Source: Selenomonas sputigena_A | GTDB taxonomy: Bacteria; Bacillota; Negativicutes; Selenomonadales; Selenomonadaceae | Reading direction: 5' to 3' | Length of the DNA stretch: 64,000 nt | NCBI RefSeq assembly: GCF_051603425.1 | Contig: NZ_CP194411.1 | Location: 744,001-808,000 of the forward strand | Shown here: one piece after another, positions 42,130 through 50,890 of the stretch | How the letters are laid out: each line of letters starts with the position of its first letter | Numbering within the stretch: position 1 is the stretch's first letter | Position numbers and translations under genes: made by a program | The notes under the pieces: model-generated | What the model saw: only the letters and a program-made list of their open reading frames with translations | Databases searched by the model: none | Told to the model about the DNA's origin: nothing

Positions 42130-43737
42130 ATGGAGAAAGCAACGGTCATCGTGATCGGCGGCGGCGCCACAGGCGTCGGCATCCTGCGCGATCTCGCGAT
42201 GCGCGGCATCGACGTCATGCTCCTCGAAAAAGCCGACCTCGTCAACGGCGCGAGCTCGCGCTATCACGGGCTCCTGCACAGCGGCGGACGCTATGCTGTC
42301 AAGGATCAGGAGGCGGCACGCGAATGCATCGAGGAAAACACCATCCTGCGCAAAATCGGCAAATCCTGCGTCGAATCCATCGGCGGCATGTTCGTGCGTC
42401 TCGACTCGGACGATGCCGACTTCGAGGCCAGCTGGGTCGAGGGCTGTAAGGTGAGTGGCATCGAGGCGCGCCCTTTGACGCTTGACGAAGCGTTCCGCAT
42501 GGAGCCGCGTCTCTCGCGTCATATCGTATCCGCCTACGCTGTGCCGGATGCGGCCATCGACGGTTTCCGCATGTCCTGTCAGAACGTCCTCTCCGCCGCC
42601 CGCTACGGCGGCCGCTACAAGACGTACGCCGAAGTCGTCGGCATCCTGCAGAAAAACGGCGAGCTCGAGGGCGTGCGTGTGCGGAACACCCTCACAGGAG
42701 AGGAATACGACATCGCCTGCGACATCCTCGTCAACGCAGCGGGCGGCTGGTGCGAAAAGGTTGCCGAGCGCGCGGGGCTCAACGTCCCCGTGCAGCCGGA
42801 CAAGGGCACGCTCATCGCCTTCAACCAGCGCCTCGCGAACCACGTCGTCAATCGCCTGCACAAGCCGTCGGACGGTGACATCTTCGTGCCGCACGGCTCG
42901 ATCACGATCCTCGGCACGACCTCGATGAGCATCGACGATCCCGAGGACACAAGCTCCTCGCACGAAGAAATCGAGGCCTTGATGAAGATCGGCGAGCAGA
43001 CCTTCGAAGATCTGCGCCACTACCGCATTCTGCGCGCCTTCGCCGGCTCGCGCCCGCTTTACAAGCAGCCGGGCGCCTCGGGACGCGGCGCCTCCAGAGG
43101 CTTCGTCATCCTCGATCATGAAAACGACGGGCTCAAGGGCATGATGACGATCGTCGGCGGCAAGTTTACGACATACCGCCTGATGGCGGAGCGCATTTCG
43201 GATCAGATCGCCGAAAAGCTCAACGTCAAGACGCCGTGCCGCACGGCGGAAGAGCCGCTCGTGCCGGAAGTCAGCGAAGAGGCGAAGAAAAAAGCCGCGA
43301 AGTACTTCCCGTCCTTCGGCACGAGCCTCGCGGCGACGCGTCTCGGCCCGGAGGCCTTCGATCGCGTCGTAAATAAGCTCGAGACCGACCCCGATTCGCG
43401 TCTCCTCGTCTGCGAATGTGAGAACATCACGCTTGCCGAAATCGAGGAGATCGCCCAGCGCGACGACAGCCATGTAATCAACGATATCCGCCGCCGCACG
43501 CGCCTCGGCATGGGCACCTGCCAGGGGAATTTCTGCTCCCTCAGGGCCGCCGGCATCTTCCACCGCGTAGGCGTCAAAGAGTCCTCGAAGGACTCGCTCG
43601 GCCAGCTCCGCGGCTTCCTGCAGGAGCGTTGGAAAGGCGTGCGCCCCGTCCTCATGGGACGCAACGTGCGTGAAACGGAAATGACGCGTGCTCTTTACGA
43701 GCTTTCCTTTAACGTCAACGGAGGCAAGAAGGCATGA
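42130..43737 (+). CDS. glpA: Anaerobic glycerol-3-phosphate dehydrogenase subunit A
   Basis: 535 residues. It oxidises glycerol-3-phosphate to DHAP as the FAD-containing catalytic subunit of GlpABC. ATG 42130 follows AAAGGAG. The N-terminal FAD-binding Rossmann motif is VIVIGGGATGVGILRDLAMRG. DAO-type segments include SSRYHGLLHSGGRYAV and IVGGKFTTYRLMAERI. The C-terminal BFD-like [2Fe-2S] domain has CECENITLAEIEE and RRRTRLGMGTCQGNFC, whose Cys residues bind the cluster. It overlaps glpB by 4 bp. Electrons pass through GlpB and GlpC to the quinone pool. Confidence 0.96.
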   Translation: MEKATVIVIGGGATGVGILRDLAMRGIDVMLLEKADLVNGASSRYHGLLHSGGRYAVKDQEAARECIEENTILRKIGKSCVESIGGMFVRLDSDDADFEASWVEGCKVSGIEARPLTLDEAFRMEPRLSRHIVSAYAVPDAAIDGFRMSCQNVLSAARYGGRYKTYAEVVGILQKNGELEGVRVRNTLTGEEYDIACDILVNAAGGWCEKVAERAGLNVPVQPDKGTLIAFNQRLANHVVNRLHKPSDGDIFVPHGSITILGTTSMSIDDPEDTSSSHEEIEALMKIGEQTFEDLRHYRILRAFAGSRPLYKQPGASGRGASRGFVILDHENDGLKGMMTIVGGKFTTYRLMAERISDQIAEKLNVKTPCRTAEEPLVPEVSEEAKKKAAKYFPSFGTSLAATRLGPEAFDRVVNKLETDPDSRLLVCECENITLAEIEEIAQRDDSHVINDIRRRTRLGMGTCQGNFCSLRAAGIFHRVGVKESSKDSLGQLRGFLQERWKGVRPVLMGRNVRETEMTRALYELSFNVNGGKKA

Positions 43738-44960
43738 GGCAAAGAGATACCATAGTGATCGGCGGCGGCTTTGCCGGCCTGATGGCAGCCATCGCCAGCG
43801 CGAAAAACGACAAAAATACAACCGTCATCCTGTACGGATCGGGCTCTTTCCCCTTGAACAGCGGGCTGATCGACATCCTTGGCTACGATGCGGCGCACCG
43901 CCCCGTCCAGGATCCCCTCGCTGCTCTCGAACAGCTGCCCGAAGAGCACCCTTATCGCCGCATCGGTACGGAGGCCGTCGCCAAAGGCGCTGCCTTTTTC
44001 CAGAAGATCATGGAAGAGCAGGGCTTTCCCTACGTCGGCTCCCTCCATGAGCAGCAGCAAGTCGTGACGCCGGTCGGCACCCTGAAGCCTTCCTGTCTGG
44101 TGCCGCCTTCCATGCAGGCGCCGGACCTCGCCGGCAAGGACATCGTCGTTGTCGGCATCAAAGGGCTCAAGGACTGCTATCCCGAAATGCAGGCCGCCAA
44201 CCTCAGAGAAACGCTCGGTGAAAGCGTCAAGGTGCGCACGGCGATGATCGACACGAAGCTCTCCAAGGAGCGCGACCTCCTGATTCTCGGCGTTGCGCGC
44301 TGGATGGAGGGAGACGGCGCAGGCGAAGCCATCCGTCAGCTCGCGGCCGAGGACGGCCCGGGACGCGTATTCATCTTCCCACAGATTCTCGGCGTCAACG
44401 GGCAGAGGGTCTACAAGAAGCTGCAGGCGGCACTGAAGGGCGACGTCATCGAAACGACGGCCATGCCGCCCTCGGCCAACGGCATGCGCCTGCGCGACGC
44501 CCTGATGAAAGCCGCGCGCAAGCTCGGCGTCGAATTCATCGAAAACGCCAACGTCGTCGGCCATAAAGCCGAAGGGAAGCGCTGCATTTCCATCCGCGTC
44601 GCAGGCGTTCGCCCCAAGGACTACCGCGCCGAAAAATTCATTTTGGCAACCGGCGGTTTTTACAGCGGCGGCCTCGTGATGAAAAACCTCGGCGAACCAT
44701 ATGAGCCGATCTTCGGCCTGCCCGTGGCAGGTGAAAAAGATCCGGACAAATGGACTTCGCTGGACGTCTTCGCCGAGCAGCCGTTCATGAAGGCCGGCAT
44801 CAAAACAGACGAAGCGCTGCGCCCCATCGACGGGAGCGGCAGCATCCTTTTCGATAATGTCCACATCATCGGCCGGCAGCTGGCCGGCTACGACTTCTGC
44901 CGTGAGCACTCAGGCAACGGGGTGGCACAAGCCTCCGCCTACAAGGCTGCAATGGCGTGA
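43734..44960 (+). CDS. glpB: Anaerobic glycerol-3-phosphate dehydrogenase subunit B
   Basis: 408 residues, flavoprotein partner of GlpA. It starts in a 4-bp overlap with glpA. The dinucleotide-binding loop is TIVIGGGFAGLMAAIASAK. Typical GlpB segments are LYGSGSFPLNSGLIDILGY, a central VVVGIKGLKDCYPEMQA and a C-terminal HIIGRQLAGYDFCREHSGNGVAQASAYKAA. It ends 14 bp before glpC, making glpA-B-C one transcript. Confidence 0.95.
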   Translation: MRQRDTIVIGGGFAGLMAAIASAKNDKNTTVILYGSGSFPLNSGLIDILGYDAAHRPVQDPLAALEQLPEEHPYRRIGTEAVAKGAAFFQKIMEEQGFPYVGSLHEQQQVVTPVGTLKPSCLVPPSMQAPDLAGKDIVVVGIKGLKDCYPEMQAANLRETLGESVKVRTAMIDTKLSKERDLLILGVARWMEGDGAGEAIRQLAAEDGPGRVFIFPQILGVNGQRVYKKLQAALKGDVIETTAMPPSANGMRLRDALMKAARKLGVEFIENANVVGHKAEGKRCISIRVAGVRPKDYRAEKFILATGGFYSGGLVMKNLGEPYEPIFGLPVAGEKDPDKWTSLDVFAEQPFMKAGIKTDEALRPIDGSGSILFDNVHIIGRQLAGYDFCREHSGNGVAQASAYKAAMA

Positions 44961-44974
44961 GAGGAGGGCGACCC

Positions 44975-46198
44975 ATGGAAAAAGAATTTGAAAGAGAAGA
45001 GACTACGCCGGATACGGCCGACCATTGCATAGCCTGCAGCTGCTGCGTCGCCAACTGCCCGGTAACAGAGGCGGCACGCGAATTCGCAGGGCCGAAGCTC
45101 GTCGGGCCTGCACACAGCCGCATGAAATTTTCCCAGGAAGACATCGAGCGCAGCCTCGATTACTGCTCAAACTGCAAAAACTGCGAGATCACCTGTCCCT
45201 CCGGCGTGCGCGTCGCTACGCTCAACATGCTCCAGCGCGGCGAATACTACCGCACGCACAAGCATTCGCAGAGGGACGACATGCTCGCGCACGGCGAGCG
45301 CATGTCGAAGCTCGTGCGCGCTCTGCCGCTCGGCGCGACATTCGCAAACCTCGGCATGAAGATCGGCAAGGCGCTCGGCGTCTTTTCCGCCGTCGGCATG
45401 GCCGGCGAGCGCAGTTTGCCCGCCTTTGCCTCCGAGTCTTTTTACAGCCTCTTCAAGAAGCTGCCGCAGAAGCCCTATGAGAAAAAGGTGCTCTTCTACC
45501 CCGGCTGCTACATCAACGAGTACGAGCCTCAGATCGGCATTGCCTTCATCAAGGTCATGCAGCAGAACGGCTACGAGGTCATCACGGACCGTGAATTCAT
45601 CTGCTGCGGCTCACCGATGGTCGCTACAGGCTACCTGGACGAAGCGCACGAGCATGCGAAGAAAAATGCTGCGCGCATCCTCTCATGGAAAGCAAAGGGC
45701 CTCCCCATCGTCGCCTGCTGCACGAGCTGTTCCTTGATGCTCAAGCACGAGTATCACGAACTCTTCGAGGATCCTGAGATGCACGAGATTGCCAGCGGCG
45801 TCTACGATGCCTTTGAATTCCTCGAACTGATCGAGGAGCGTGGGGAGCTCAACGAGAATTTCAAGTCCATCGACCACCTTTACTCCTACCATGCGCCATG
45901 CCATTTGCGCGCATCCGGCATCGGCCTGCCGTCGTACAACTTCCTCAAGAGGATTCCCGGCCTTTCCATCGAGGAGCTCGCAGCCGGCTGCTGCGGTATG
46001 TCGGGCAACTTCGGCTTCAAGGCGGACAAGTACGATGTCTCGATGAAAATCGGGGAAAAGGTCTTCCAGCGCATCGCCGAGATCGGCGCCGACACCGTCG
46101 TTTCCGACTGCGGCACATGCCGGCTCCAGATCCGTCACGGTTCAGGCAAGAAAACCTGCCATCCGATCGAAATCCTCGCGCAGGCATACAACGCATAA
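44975..46198 (+). CDS. glpC: Anaerobic glycerol-3-phosphate dehydrogenase subunit C
   Basis: 407 residues. ATG 44975 has GGAGG about 7 nt upstream. Two [4Fe-4S] ferredoxin motifs lie at the N-terminus: CIACSCCVANCP and CSNCKNCEITCP. Two CCG (cysteine-rich) domains follow, with FYPGCYIN...CCGSPM and YHAPCHLR...CCGMSGNFGF, the sites of heterodisulfide-reductase-like clusters. It anchors GlpAB to the membrane and passes electrons to quinone. A strong terminator follows, separating glpACB from the PTS IIB/glpKF genes. Confidence 0.96.
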   Translation: MEKEFEREETTPDTADHCIACSCCVANCPVTEAAREFAGPKLVGPAHSRMKFSQEDIERSLDYCSNCKNCEITCPSGVRVATLNMLQRGEYYRTHKHSQRDDMLAHGERMSKLVRALPLGATFANLGMKIGKALGVFSAVGMAGERSLPAFASESFYSLFKKLPQKPYEKKVLFYPGCYINEYEPQIGIAFIKVMQQNGYEVITDREFICCGSPMVATGYLDEAHEHAKKNAARILSWKAKGLPIVACCTSCSLMLKHEYHELFEDPEMHEIASGVYDAFEFLELIEERGELNENFKSIDHLYSYHAPCHLRASGIGLPSYNFLKRIPGLSIEELAAGCCGMSGNFGFKADKYDVSMKIGEKVFQRIAEIGADTVVSDCGTCRLQIRHGSGKKTCHPIEILAQAYNA

Positions 46199-46206
46199 GC
46201 TTGCTG

Positions 46207-46240
46207 AACCCGGGCAGCTCTATGATTGCCCGGGTTTTCA
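46207..46240 (+). terminator. Terminator of glpACB
   Basis: 10-bp perfect stem AACCCGGGCA (46207-46216) / TGCCCGGGTT (46227-46236) with the T-run continuing after it. Confidence 0.88.
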
Positions 46241-46334
46241 TAAAAAATTTTCCCGCCGCTGCAGCATTTCCCGGAAGTTTGAAACGCTGCAGGCACAACG
46301 GGGACATTCCTAAAAAGAAAGGAGGCTGAAATTT

Positions 46335-46640
46335 ATGCGAAGAATCGTTCTCCTATGCTCAGCGGGGGTCTCGACGAGCCTTCTCGTGCGCAAGATGGAG
46401 GAAGAAGCCGCCCGCCAGGGCTACGACTGCTCCGTCAGCTTCTTCCCCATCGCTGAAGCAGGGAGCGCCGTGCAGCTTGCCGATGTCCTGATGCTTGCGC
46501 CGCAGGCGAAGCACCAGCTCGGGGAGCTCAAGGTGCGCTATCCCAAAGTCCATTTCGACGTCATTCCGGAAAAACTCTACGGAGAGATGGATGCACCGGC
46601 AATCCTCGACCTCGCGCAGAAAGCAGCCGGCGACTACTAA
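46335..46640 (+). CDS. Orphan PTS IIB protein, lactose/cellobiose type
   Basis: 101 residues, start ATG with AAGGAGG about 10 nt upstream. The phosphorylation loop CSAGVSTSLLVRKM starts at Cys8, the residue phosphorylated in IIB of the Lac/Chb family. The rest follows the Rossmann-like IIB fold (YDCSVSFFPIAEAG, ADVLMLAPQAKHQL, VIPEKLYGEMD). No IIA or IIC genes are nearby. It is set between the glpACB terminator and glpK, so it may serve as a phosphoryl relay that tunes glycerol uptake or GlpK; in many Firmicutes HPr phosphorylates GlpK, but a IIB role would be new. It could equally serve a transporter encoded elsewhere. Confidence 0.88.
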   Translation: MRRIVLLCSAGVSTSLLVRKMEEEAARQGYDCSVSFFPIAEAGSAVQLADVLMLAPQAKHQLGELKVRYPKVHFDVIPEKLYGEMDAPAILDLAQKAAGDY

Positions 46641-46734
46641 GCCGCAGTGAAACCAATACGCCTATGCATCTCCCTGCGCCAATGCAGGGACGACCTCAAA
46701 AAGGGAATTGGGTACAAGAAAAAGGAGTGGTATT

Positions 46735-48237
46735 ATGGGAAAGAAGTACGTCATGGCGCTCGATGCCGGTACGACAAGCAACCGCGCTATCATCTTTGAT
46801 TCGGACTCAAAAATCATCGGCGTTTCACAAAAGGAATTCACGCAGCACTTCCCGCAGCCCGGCTGGGTCGAGCACGACGCGGAAGAAATCTGGAGCTCCA
46901 TGCACGAAGTCATGCGGGAAGCCGTCGAGCAGTCGGGCATCGTCGCCAGCGACATCGCGGCCATCGGCATCACGAATCAGCGTGAAACGGCCGTCGTCTG
47001 GGACAGGGCAACGGGGCGCCCCGTCTACAATGCCATCGTCTGGCAGTCGCGCCAGACGGCGGATATTTGCGAAGACCTCAAGCGTCAGGGCTTCGGCGAT
47101 GAATTCAAGGAAAAGACCGGCCTCGTCATCGACGCCTACTTCTCCGGCACGAAGGTCAAATGGATCCTCGACCATGTGGAGGGCGCGAGGGAAAAAGCCG
47201 AAAAGGGCGAGCTCGCCTTCGGCACGATCGACACCTGGCTCCTCTGGAAACTCACGGGCGGCAAGGTCCATATGACGGACTACTCGAACGCCTCGCGCAC
47301 CCTGATGTTCAACATCCGCACCCTCGAATGGGACGACGCCCTGCTCGCCCATCTGGATGTGCCGAAAAACATGCTGCCCGAGGTACATCCCTCAAGTGAG
47401 ATTTACGGGCACACGATTCCTTCCATCATCGGCGCCTCCGTTCCCGTCGCGGGCATGGCAGGCGACCAGCAGGCCGCGCTCTTCGGGCAGAACTGCTTCA
47501 ACCCCGGCGAAGCGAAAAACACCTACGGCACAGGCTGCTTCCTCCTGATGAACACCGGCACGGACATCTGCATGTCAAAGAACGGGCTCGTCACGACGAT
47601 TGCCTGGGGGCTCGACGGCAAGGTCGAATACGCGCTGGAAGGCTCCATCTTCGTCGGCGGCTCCGCCATCCAATGGCTGCGCGACGGACTGCGCCTCGTC
47701 GACTCCGCACCCGATTCCGAATGGGTCGCGAAGAAGGTTCCCGATGCCGGCGGCGTCTACATGGTCCCCGCCTTCGTCGGTCTCGGCGCACCGTATTGGG
47801 ATATGAACGCCCGCGGCATGATCATCGGTCTCACACGCGGCACGACAAAGGCGCACATCGTACGCGCCACGCTCGACTCCCTCGCCTATCAGACGCGCGA
47901 CGTCCTCGGCGCGATGGAAGCCGACTCGGGCAACCGCCTCGCCACGCTCAAAGTTGACGGCGGCGCTGTAGCCAACAACCTCCTCATGCAGTTCCAGGCC
48001 GACCTTCTCGGCGTCTCCGTCGACCGCCCGCAGATCACGGAGACGACAGCACTCGGCGCCGCCTACCTCGCAGGTCTTGCAGCAGGCGTATGGAACTCGA
48101 AGGAAGATCTCAAGAAGAGCTGGCAGCTCGACACACGCTTCGCTCCCGCCCTTGCCAAGGAAGAAGCGGACAAACTCTACAAGGGCTGGAGAAAAGCCGT
48201 CAAGCACGCCATGCACTGGCTGGACGACGAAGAATAA
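46735..48237 (+). CDS. glpK: Glycerol kinase
   Basis: 500 residues, FGGY family. It makes glycerol-3-phosphate from glycerol and ATP. ATG 46735 has AAGGAG 8 nt upstream. The first ATP loop is ALDAGTTSNRAIIF. Glycerol ligands are intact: NQRE (Arg83, Glu84), WQSRQ (Trp103), Tyr135, and the catalytic Asp244 in GMAGDQQAALFGQ. A C-terminal FGGY segment, VDGGAVANNLLMQFQADLLG, is present. It is followed by glpF after 12 bp. Compare the divergent paralogue at 50891. Confidence 0.97.
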   Translation: MGKKYVMALDAGTTSNRAIIFDSDSKIIGVSQKEFTQHFPQPGWVEHDAEEIWSSMHEVMREAVEQSGIVASDIAAIGITNQRETAVVWDRATGRPVYNAIVWQSRQTADICEDLKRQGFGDEFKEKTGLVIDAYFSGTKVKWILDHVEGAREKAEKGELAFGTIDTWLLWKLTGGKVHMTDYSNASRTLMFNIRTLEWDDALLAHLDVPKNMLPEVHPSSEIYGHTIPSIIGASVPVAGMAGDQQAALFGQNCFNPGEAKNTYGTGCFLLMNTGTDICMSKNGLVTTIAWGLDGKVEYALEGSIFVGGSAIQWLRDGLRLVDSAPDSEWVAKKVPDAGGVYMVPAFVGLGAPYWDMNARGMIIGLTRGTTKAHIVRATLDSLAYQTRDVLGAMEADSGNRLATLKVDGGAVANNLLMQFQADLLGVSVDRPQITETTALGAAYLAGLAAGVWNSKEDLKKSWQLDTRFAPALAKEEADKLYKGWRKAVKHAMHWLDDEE

Positions 48238-48249
48238 GGAGGTACGGAC

Positions 48250-48978
48250 ATGTATGACAATCTTCTCGGTGAATTTTTCGGCACACTGATCCTTATCGTC
48301 TTCGGCTGCGGCGTTTGCGCCACATGCTCCCTCGAAGACTCCAAAGGAAAGGGCGGCGGCTGGATCTGCATTGCATTCGGCTGGGGTTTCGCCGTGACCT
48401 TCGGCGTGTTCACCTCCATCTCGCTCGGCGCACCGCAGGGTGACATCAATCCCGCCGTGACCTTGGGCAAGATGCTCGCCGGCGTCTACACCTTCCAGCA
48501 GTTCCTCGCGACTTCTGCCGTCCAGATTCTCGGCGGCATCGTAGGCGCCGCCATCGTCTGGCTCGCCTATCTGCCCCATTGGGAAAAGACGCCCGACCCG
48601 GCGGCGAAGCGCGGCGTCTTCTGCACGGCGCCTGCCATCCGCAGCGCTTGGAAGAACTTCCTCTGCGAGTTCATCGCAACCTTCTTCCTGCTCTTCATGA
48701 TCTGGGCGATCTTCTCCAAGCTCTGCGGCCCCTTCGTGCCCGGCTACGGCCCGTACATCGTCGGCATCCTCATCGTCGGCCTCGGCCTCAGCCTTGGCGG
48801 CCCCACGGGCTACGCGATGAATCCCGCGCGCGACCTCGGTCCTCGCCTCGCCCACTTCCTCCTGCCCATCGCAGGCAAGGGCGACAGCGACTTCTCTTAC
48901 GGCTGGATTCCCGTCGTCGCCCCCCTCGTCGGTGCTGCAGCCGCCTACTTCGTAGCGCACGGCATCGGCATGCTGTAA
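48250..48978 (+). CDS. glpF: Glycerol uptake facilitator (aquaglyceroporin)
   Basis: 242 residues, six membrane helices in the inner membrane. Both NPA boxes are present: GDINPAVTLGKML and GYAMNPARDLGPRL. The Asp after the second NPAR is the mark of glycerol facilitators rather than pure aquaporins, and GGPTGYAMNP is GlpF-like. AAGGAGG lies 7 nt before the ATG. It is co-transcribed with glpK, with a strong terminator after it. Confidence 0.96.
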   Translation: MYDNLLGEFFGTLILIVFGCGVCATCSLEDSKGKGGGWICIAFGWGFAVTFGVFTSISLGAPQGDINPAVTLGKMLAGVYTFQQFLATSAVQILGGIVGAAIVWLAYLPHWEKTPDPAAKRGVFCTAPAIRSAWKNFLCEFIATFFLLFMIWAIFSKLCGPFVPGYGPYIVGILIVGLGLSLGGPTGYAMNPARDLGPRLAHFLLPIAGKGDSDFSYGWIPVVAPLVGAAAAYFVAHGIGML

Positions 48979-49008
48979 GATAAAAAAATCATTTTCCAAG
49001 CAAAACAA

Positions 49009-49056
49009 AGCAGCCCGCTGCCTCATCCAATGTGTGCAGCGGGCTGCTCTGTTTTT
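49009..49056 (+). terminator. Terminator of glpKF
   Basis: 13-bp perfect stem AGCAGCCCGCTGC (49009-49021) / GCAGCGGGCTGCT (49036-49048), followed by CTGTTTTT. Confidence 0.9.
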
Positions 49057-49078
49057 CAAATGCTGGAGAGTGACCACC

Positions 49079-49107
49079 TTGCCAAAGCGACGGAATCCCT
49101 ATAAAAT
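49079..49107 (+). promoter_or_regulatory. Promoter of the intact rpn gene
   Basis: -35 TTGCCA (49079-49084), 17-bp spacer, -10 TAAAAT (49102-49107), immediately followed by a palindrome. Confidence 0.6.
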
Positions 49108-49122
49108 ATACTTAGAGTATAT
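49106..49122. promoter_or_regulatory. Perfect 17-bp palindrome at the rpn transcription start
   Basis: ATATACT-TAG-AGTATAT overlaps the end of the -10 and the expected +1, an ideal place for a repressor. It ends 8 bp before the coding region. Confidence 0.55.
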
Positions 49123-49130
49123 AAATCGAG

Positions 49131-50006
49131 GTGATTATCATATCACACGAACAAAAGCGAACGCTTTACCTTGAGAAAATCAAGCAGCTGCGCCTCATCG
49201 ACGACACATTCTTCAACAGCTGTTTCGACGGCAGCATTCCCTGTATGGAAGTGCTGCTTCGCGCAGTGATGGGCAATGACCGGCTGCGTGTCACAGAGGT
49301 CATTACCCAACAAAATGCACCAAATCTCTACGGGCGTTCTGTGCGTTTTGATGCACTCGCAACCGACGGCAAAACAATTTACGATGTGGAGATACAACGC
49401 AATGACGAGGGTGCACTCCCGCGCCGGGCACGCTACAACAGCAGCATGGTCGATGCCCGCGAAGTCAGCAAAGGGACGCCGTTTCGCGCTCTGCCGGAAG
49501 CCTATGTCATATTCATCACCGAACATGACATCTGGAAGCGTGGCAGGCCGCTCTACACCGTGCGCCGAACATTTATGGATACACAGAACGTATTCGAGGA
49601 CGGCACGCATATTCTCTATGTCAACGGAGAAGCCCAAAACGAAAGCCCGTTAGGCCGATTGATGCATGACTTTTTCTGTACCGAGCCGGACGATATGTAC
49701 AGCAGCATACTCGCCGAACGCGTGCGCTTTTTCAAAGAAGATAAAAAGGGGGTTACGGCCATGTGCAAGATCATGGATGAAATTTACAAGGACGGCATCG
49801 CGATTGGCGAAGCTCGCGGCGAAGCTCGCGGCGAAGCTCGCGGCGAGGCTCGCGGCGAAACGCGCGGCATACTGCGCGGCGCAGAAACAGAGCGTTTAAA
49901 GAATATCAAAAGTCTCGTACAGCGCATGGGAATCACTGCCGAGGCTGCCATGGATGCACTGGGCATCGCCAAAGACGAGCAGTCAAAGTATCTGGCATTG
50001 CTGTAA
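49131..50006 (+). CDS. Rpn-family recombination-promoting nuclease (PD-(D/E)XK, transposase_31-like)
   Basis: 291 residues, intact, but of a different subfamily from the split gene at 31 kb. The core matches Rpn proteins: LIDDTFFNSCFDGSIPCMEVLLRAV, then RSVRFDALATDGKTIYDVEIQR carrying the catalytic D...E-x-Q, then RRARYNSSMVDAREVSKG and AYVIFITEHDIWKRGRPLYTVRR. The C-terminal part has six R-G-E-A-type repeats and a helical tail with KNIKSLVQRMGITAEAAMDAL. The start is uncertain: GTG 49131 lies within the GAGGTG site, and an ATA at 49140 sits at the ideal distance from it, so the start may be non-AUG or mutated. It has its own promoter and operator-like palindrome. Confidence 0.85.
   Translation: MIIISHEQKRTLYLEKIKQLRLIDDTFFNSCFDGSIPCMEVLLRAVMGNDRLRVTEVITQQNAPNLYGRSVRFDALATDGKTIYDVEIQRNDEGALPRRARYNSSMVDAREVSKGTPFRALPEAYVIFITEHDIWKRGRPLYTVRRTFMDTQNVFEDGTHILYVNGEAQNESPLGRLMHDFFCTEPDDMYSSILAERVRFFKEDKKGVTAMCKIMDEIYKDGIAIGEARGEARGEARGEARGETRGILRGAETERLKNIKSLVQRMGITAEAAMDALGIAKDEQSKYLALL
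49806..49877 (+). repeat. 12-bp tandem repeat in the intact rpn gene
   Basis: Six 12-bp units based on GGCGAAGCTCGC encoding G-E-A-R, the last two diverging. As in the split rpn gene, the repeat lies in the linker before the C-terminal helix. Confidence 0.85.
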
Positions 50007-50093
50007 AGCATTGCTCTATCATACAGAACCTCCGAATCCCGTCATCTATTTTCCTGCCGCTTCAAAAACACCAGCAAAAGGAGGCGCTGCAAG

Positions 50094-50642
50094 GTGAAAA
50101 TTCTGCGTAGAATCTCTGTTATATTCGCATTCTGCTCCATCATCGCATCTGCCGTCTGCGCCAATGCGCAGATCGTACAAGTCTGTGATATGGGCGCAGG
50201 CGCACTCGTTGAAAAAAGCAATCTCGTTTTTTCCAAAGTGAACAACCCCATTCGTCTTACGGACTTTACGCACCTTGGGAAAGTGTCTGAGGACGCCCCT
50301 TATGATATATATATAGCTACGGCAGGGGCGCCTAAAGACGGAGCGGCCATCTCATTCTTCTGCAACAACACCGGTTTCGTTTCCAAAATCCTGATTATGG
50401 CAAACGGCAAAAATCTCGCCGCCATCAGAAACGCCGGTTTCGCCCTTGCCGCCCTATTGATTTCCATGGGGCTGTCCGGCAGCGAGATGAATGTCCTGAT
50501 GGAAGAACGCGCCTCGAACAAGCCCTATGCCGATGTTTGGGTTGCGAAAATCAACCGACGGGTTATTCTGGAATACAAGCTCCACCAAGGAAAAAACGAC
50601 ACCAAAGTCATGGCCATGCGTCTGATTGCCGTGGATCAATAA
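50094..50642 (+). CDS. Secreted protein of unknown function
   Basis: 182 residues from GTG 50094 (AAGGAGG 9 nt upstream). A signal peptide is clear (KILRRISVIFAFCSIIASAVCANA). The mature part has YDIYIATAGAP, SFFCNNTGFVSKILIM and a C-terminal KINRRVILEYKLHQ. It may be a small periplasmic or surface protein of the kind common in Selenomonas. I do not recognise the family. Nothing in the neighbourhood indicates a partner. Confidence 0.65.
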   Translation: MKILRRISVIFAFCSIIASAVCANAQIVQVCDMGAGALVEKSNLVFSKVNNPIRLTDFTHLGKVSEDAPYDIYIATAGAPKDGAAISFFCNNTGFVSKILIMANGKNLAAIRNAGFALAALLISMGLSGSEMNVLMEERASNKPYADVWVAKINRRVILEYKLHQGKNDTKVMAMRLIAVDQ

Positions 50643-50716
50643 GTGCCCGCGATACGGCTTGCAGACAAGCCGGGGAATAACGCTGTACTGCGTGCGGCAA
50701 AAAGGATGCAGCGACG

Positions 50717-50822
50717 ATTTCCAAAGCCCCAGCACGCAGGCCAAAAGATGCGGCTCGATGGCCGCTTTCAGGTAAAGGCGCGGCACAATATTTGCAAAGC
50801 GGCTCTCCATGCGTGCAGTTGA
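50717..50822 (+). repeat. Diverged dispersed-repeat copy F
   Basis: Contains CAGGCCAAAAGATGCGG, CGCTTTCAGGTAAAGGCG, GGCACAATATTTGC and GCGTGCAGTTG, aligned with the consensus but well diverged. It lies directly upstream of the promoter of the second glpK. Confidence 0.55.
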
Positions 50823-50843
50823 TACGCGAAAAGTCCCCTTTCC

Positions 50844-50854
50844 TATGCTATAAT
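50844..50854 (+). promoter_or_regulatory. Extended -10 promoter element of glpK2
   Basis: TATGCTATAAT gives an extended -10 (TGnTATAAT, TATAAT at 50849-50854). No good -35 at 17 bp is seen. Confidence 0.45.
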
Positions 50855-50890
50855 GTCCTTGACGGCATCGCATTGGAAGGGGGCTTTTTT

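Noticed and set aside
42025..43821. 598-codon minus-strand frame
   Set aside because: Antisense to glpA, which has clear FAD and Fe-S motifs; the minus frame has none.
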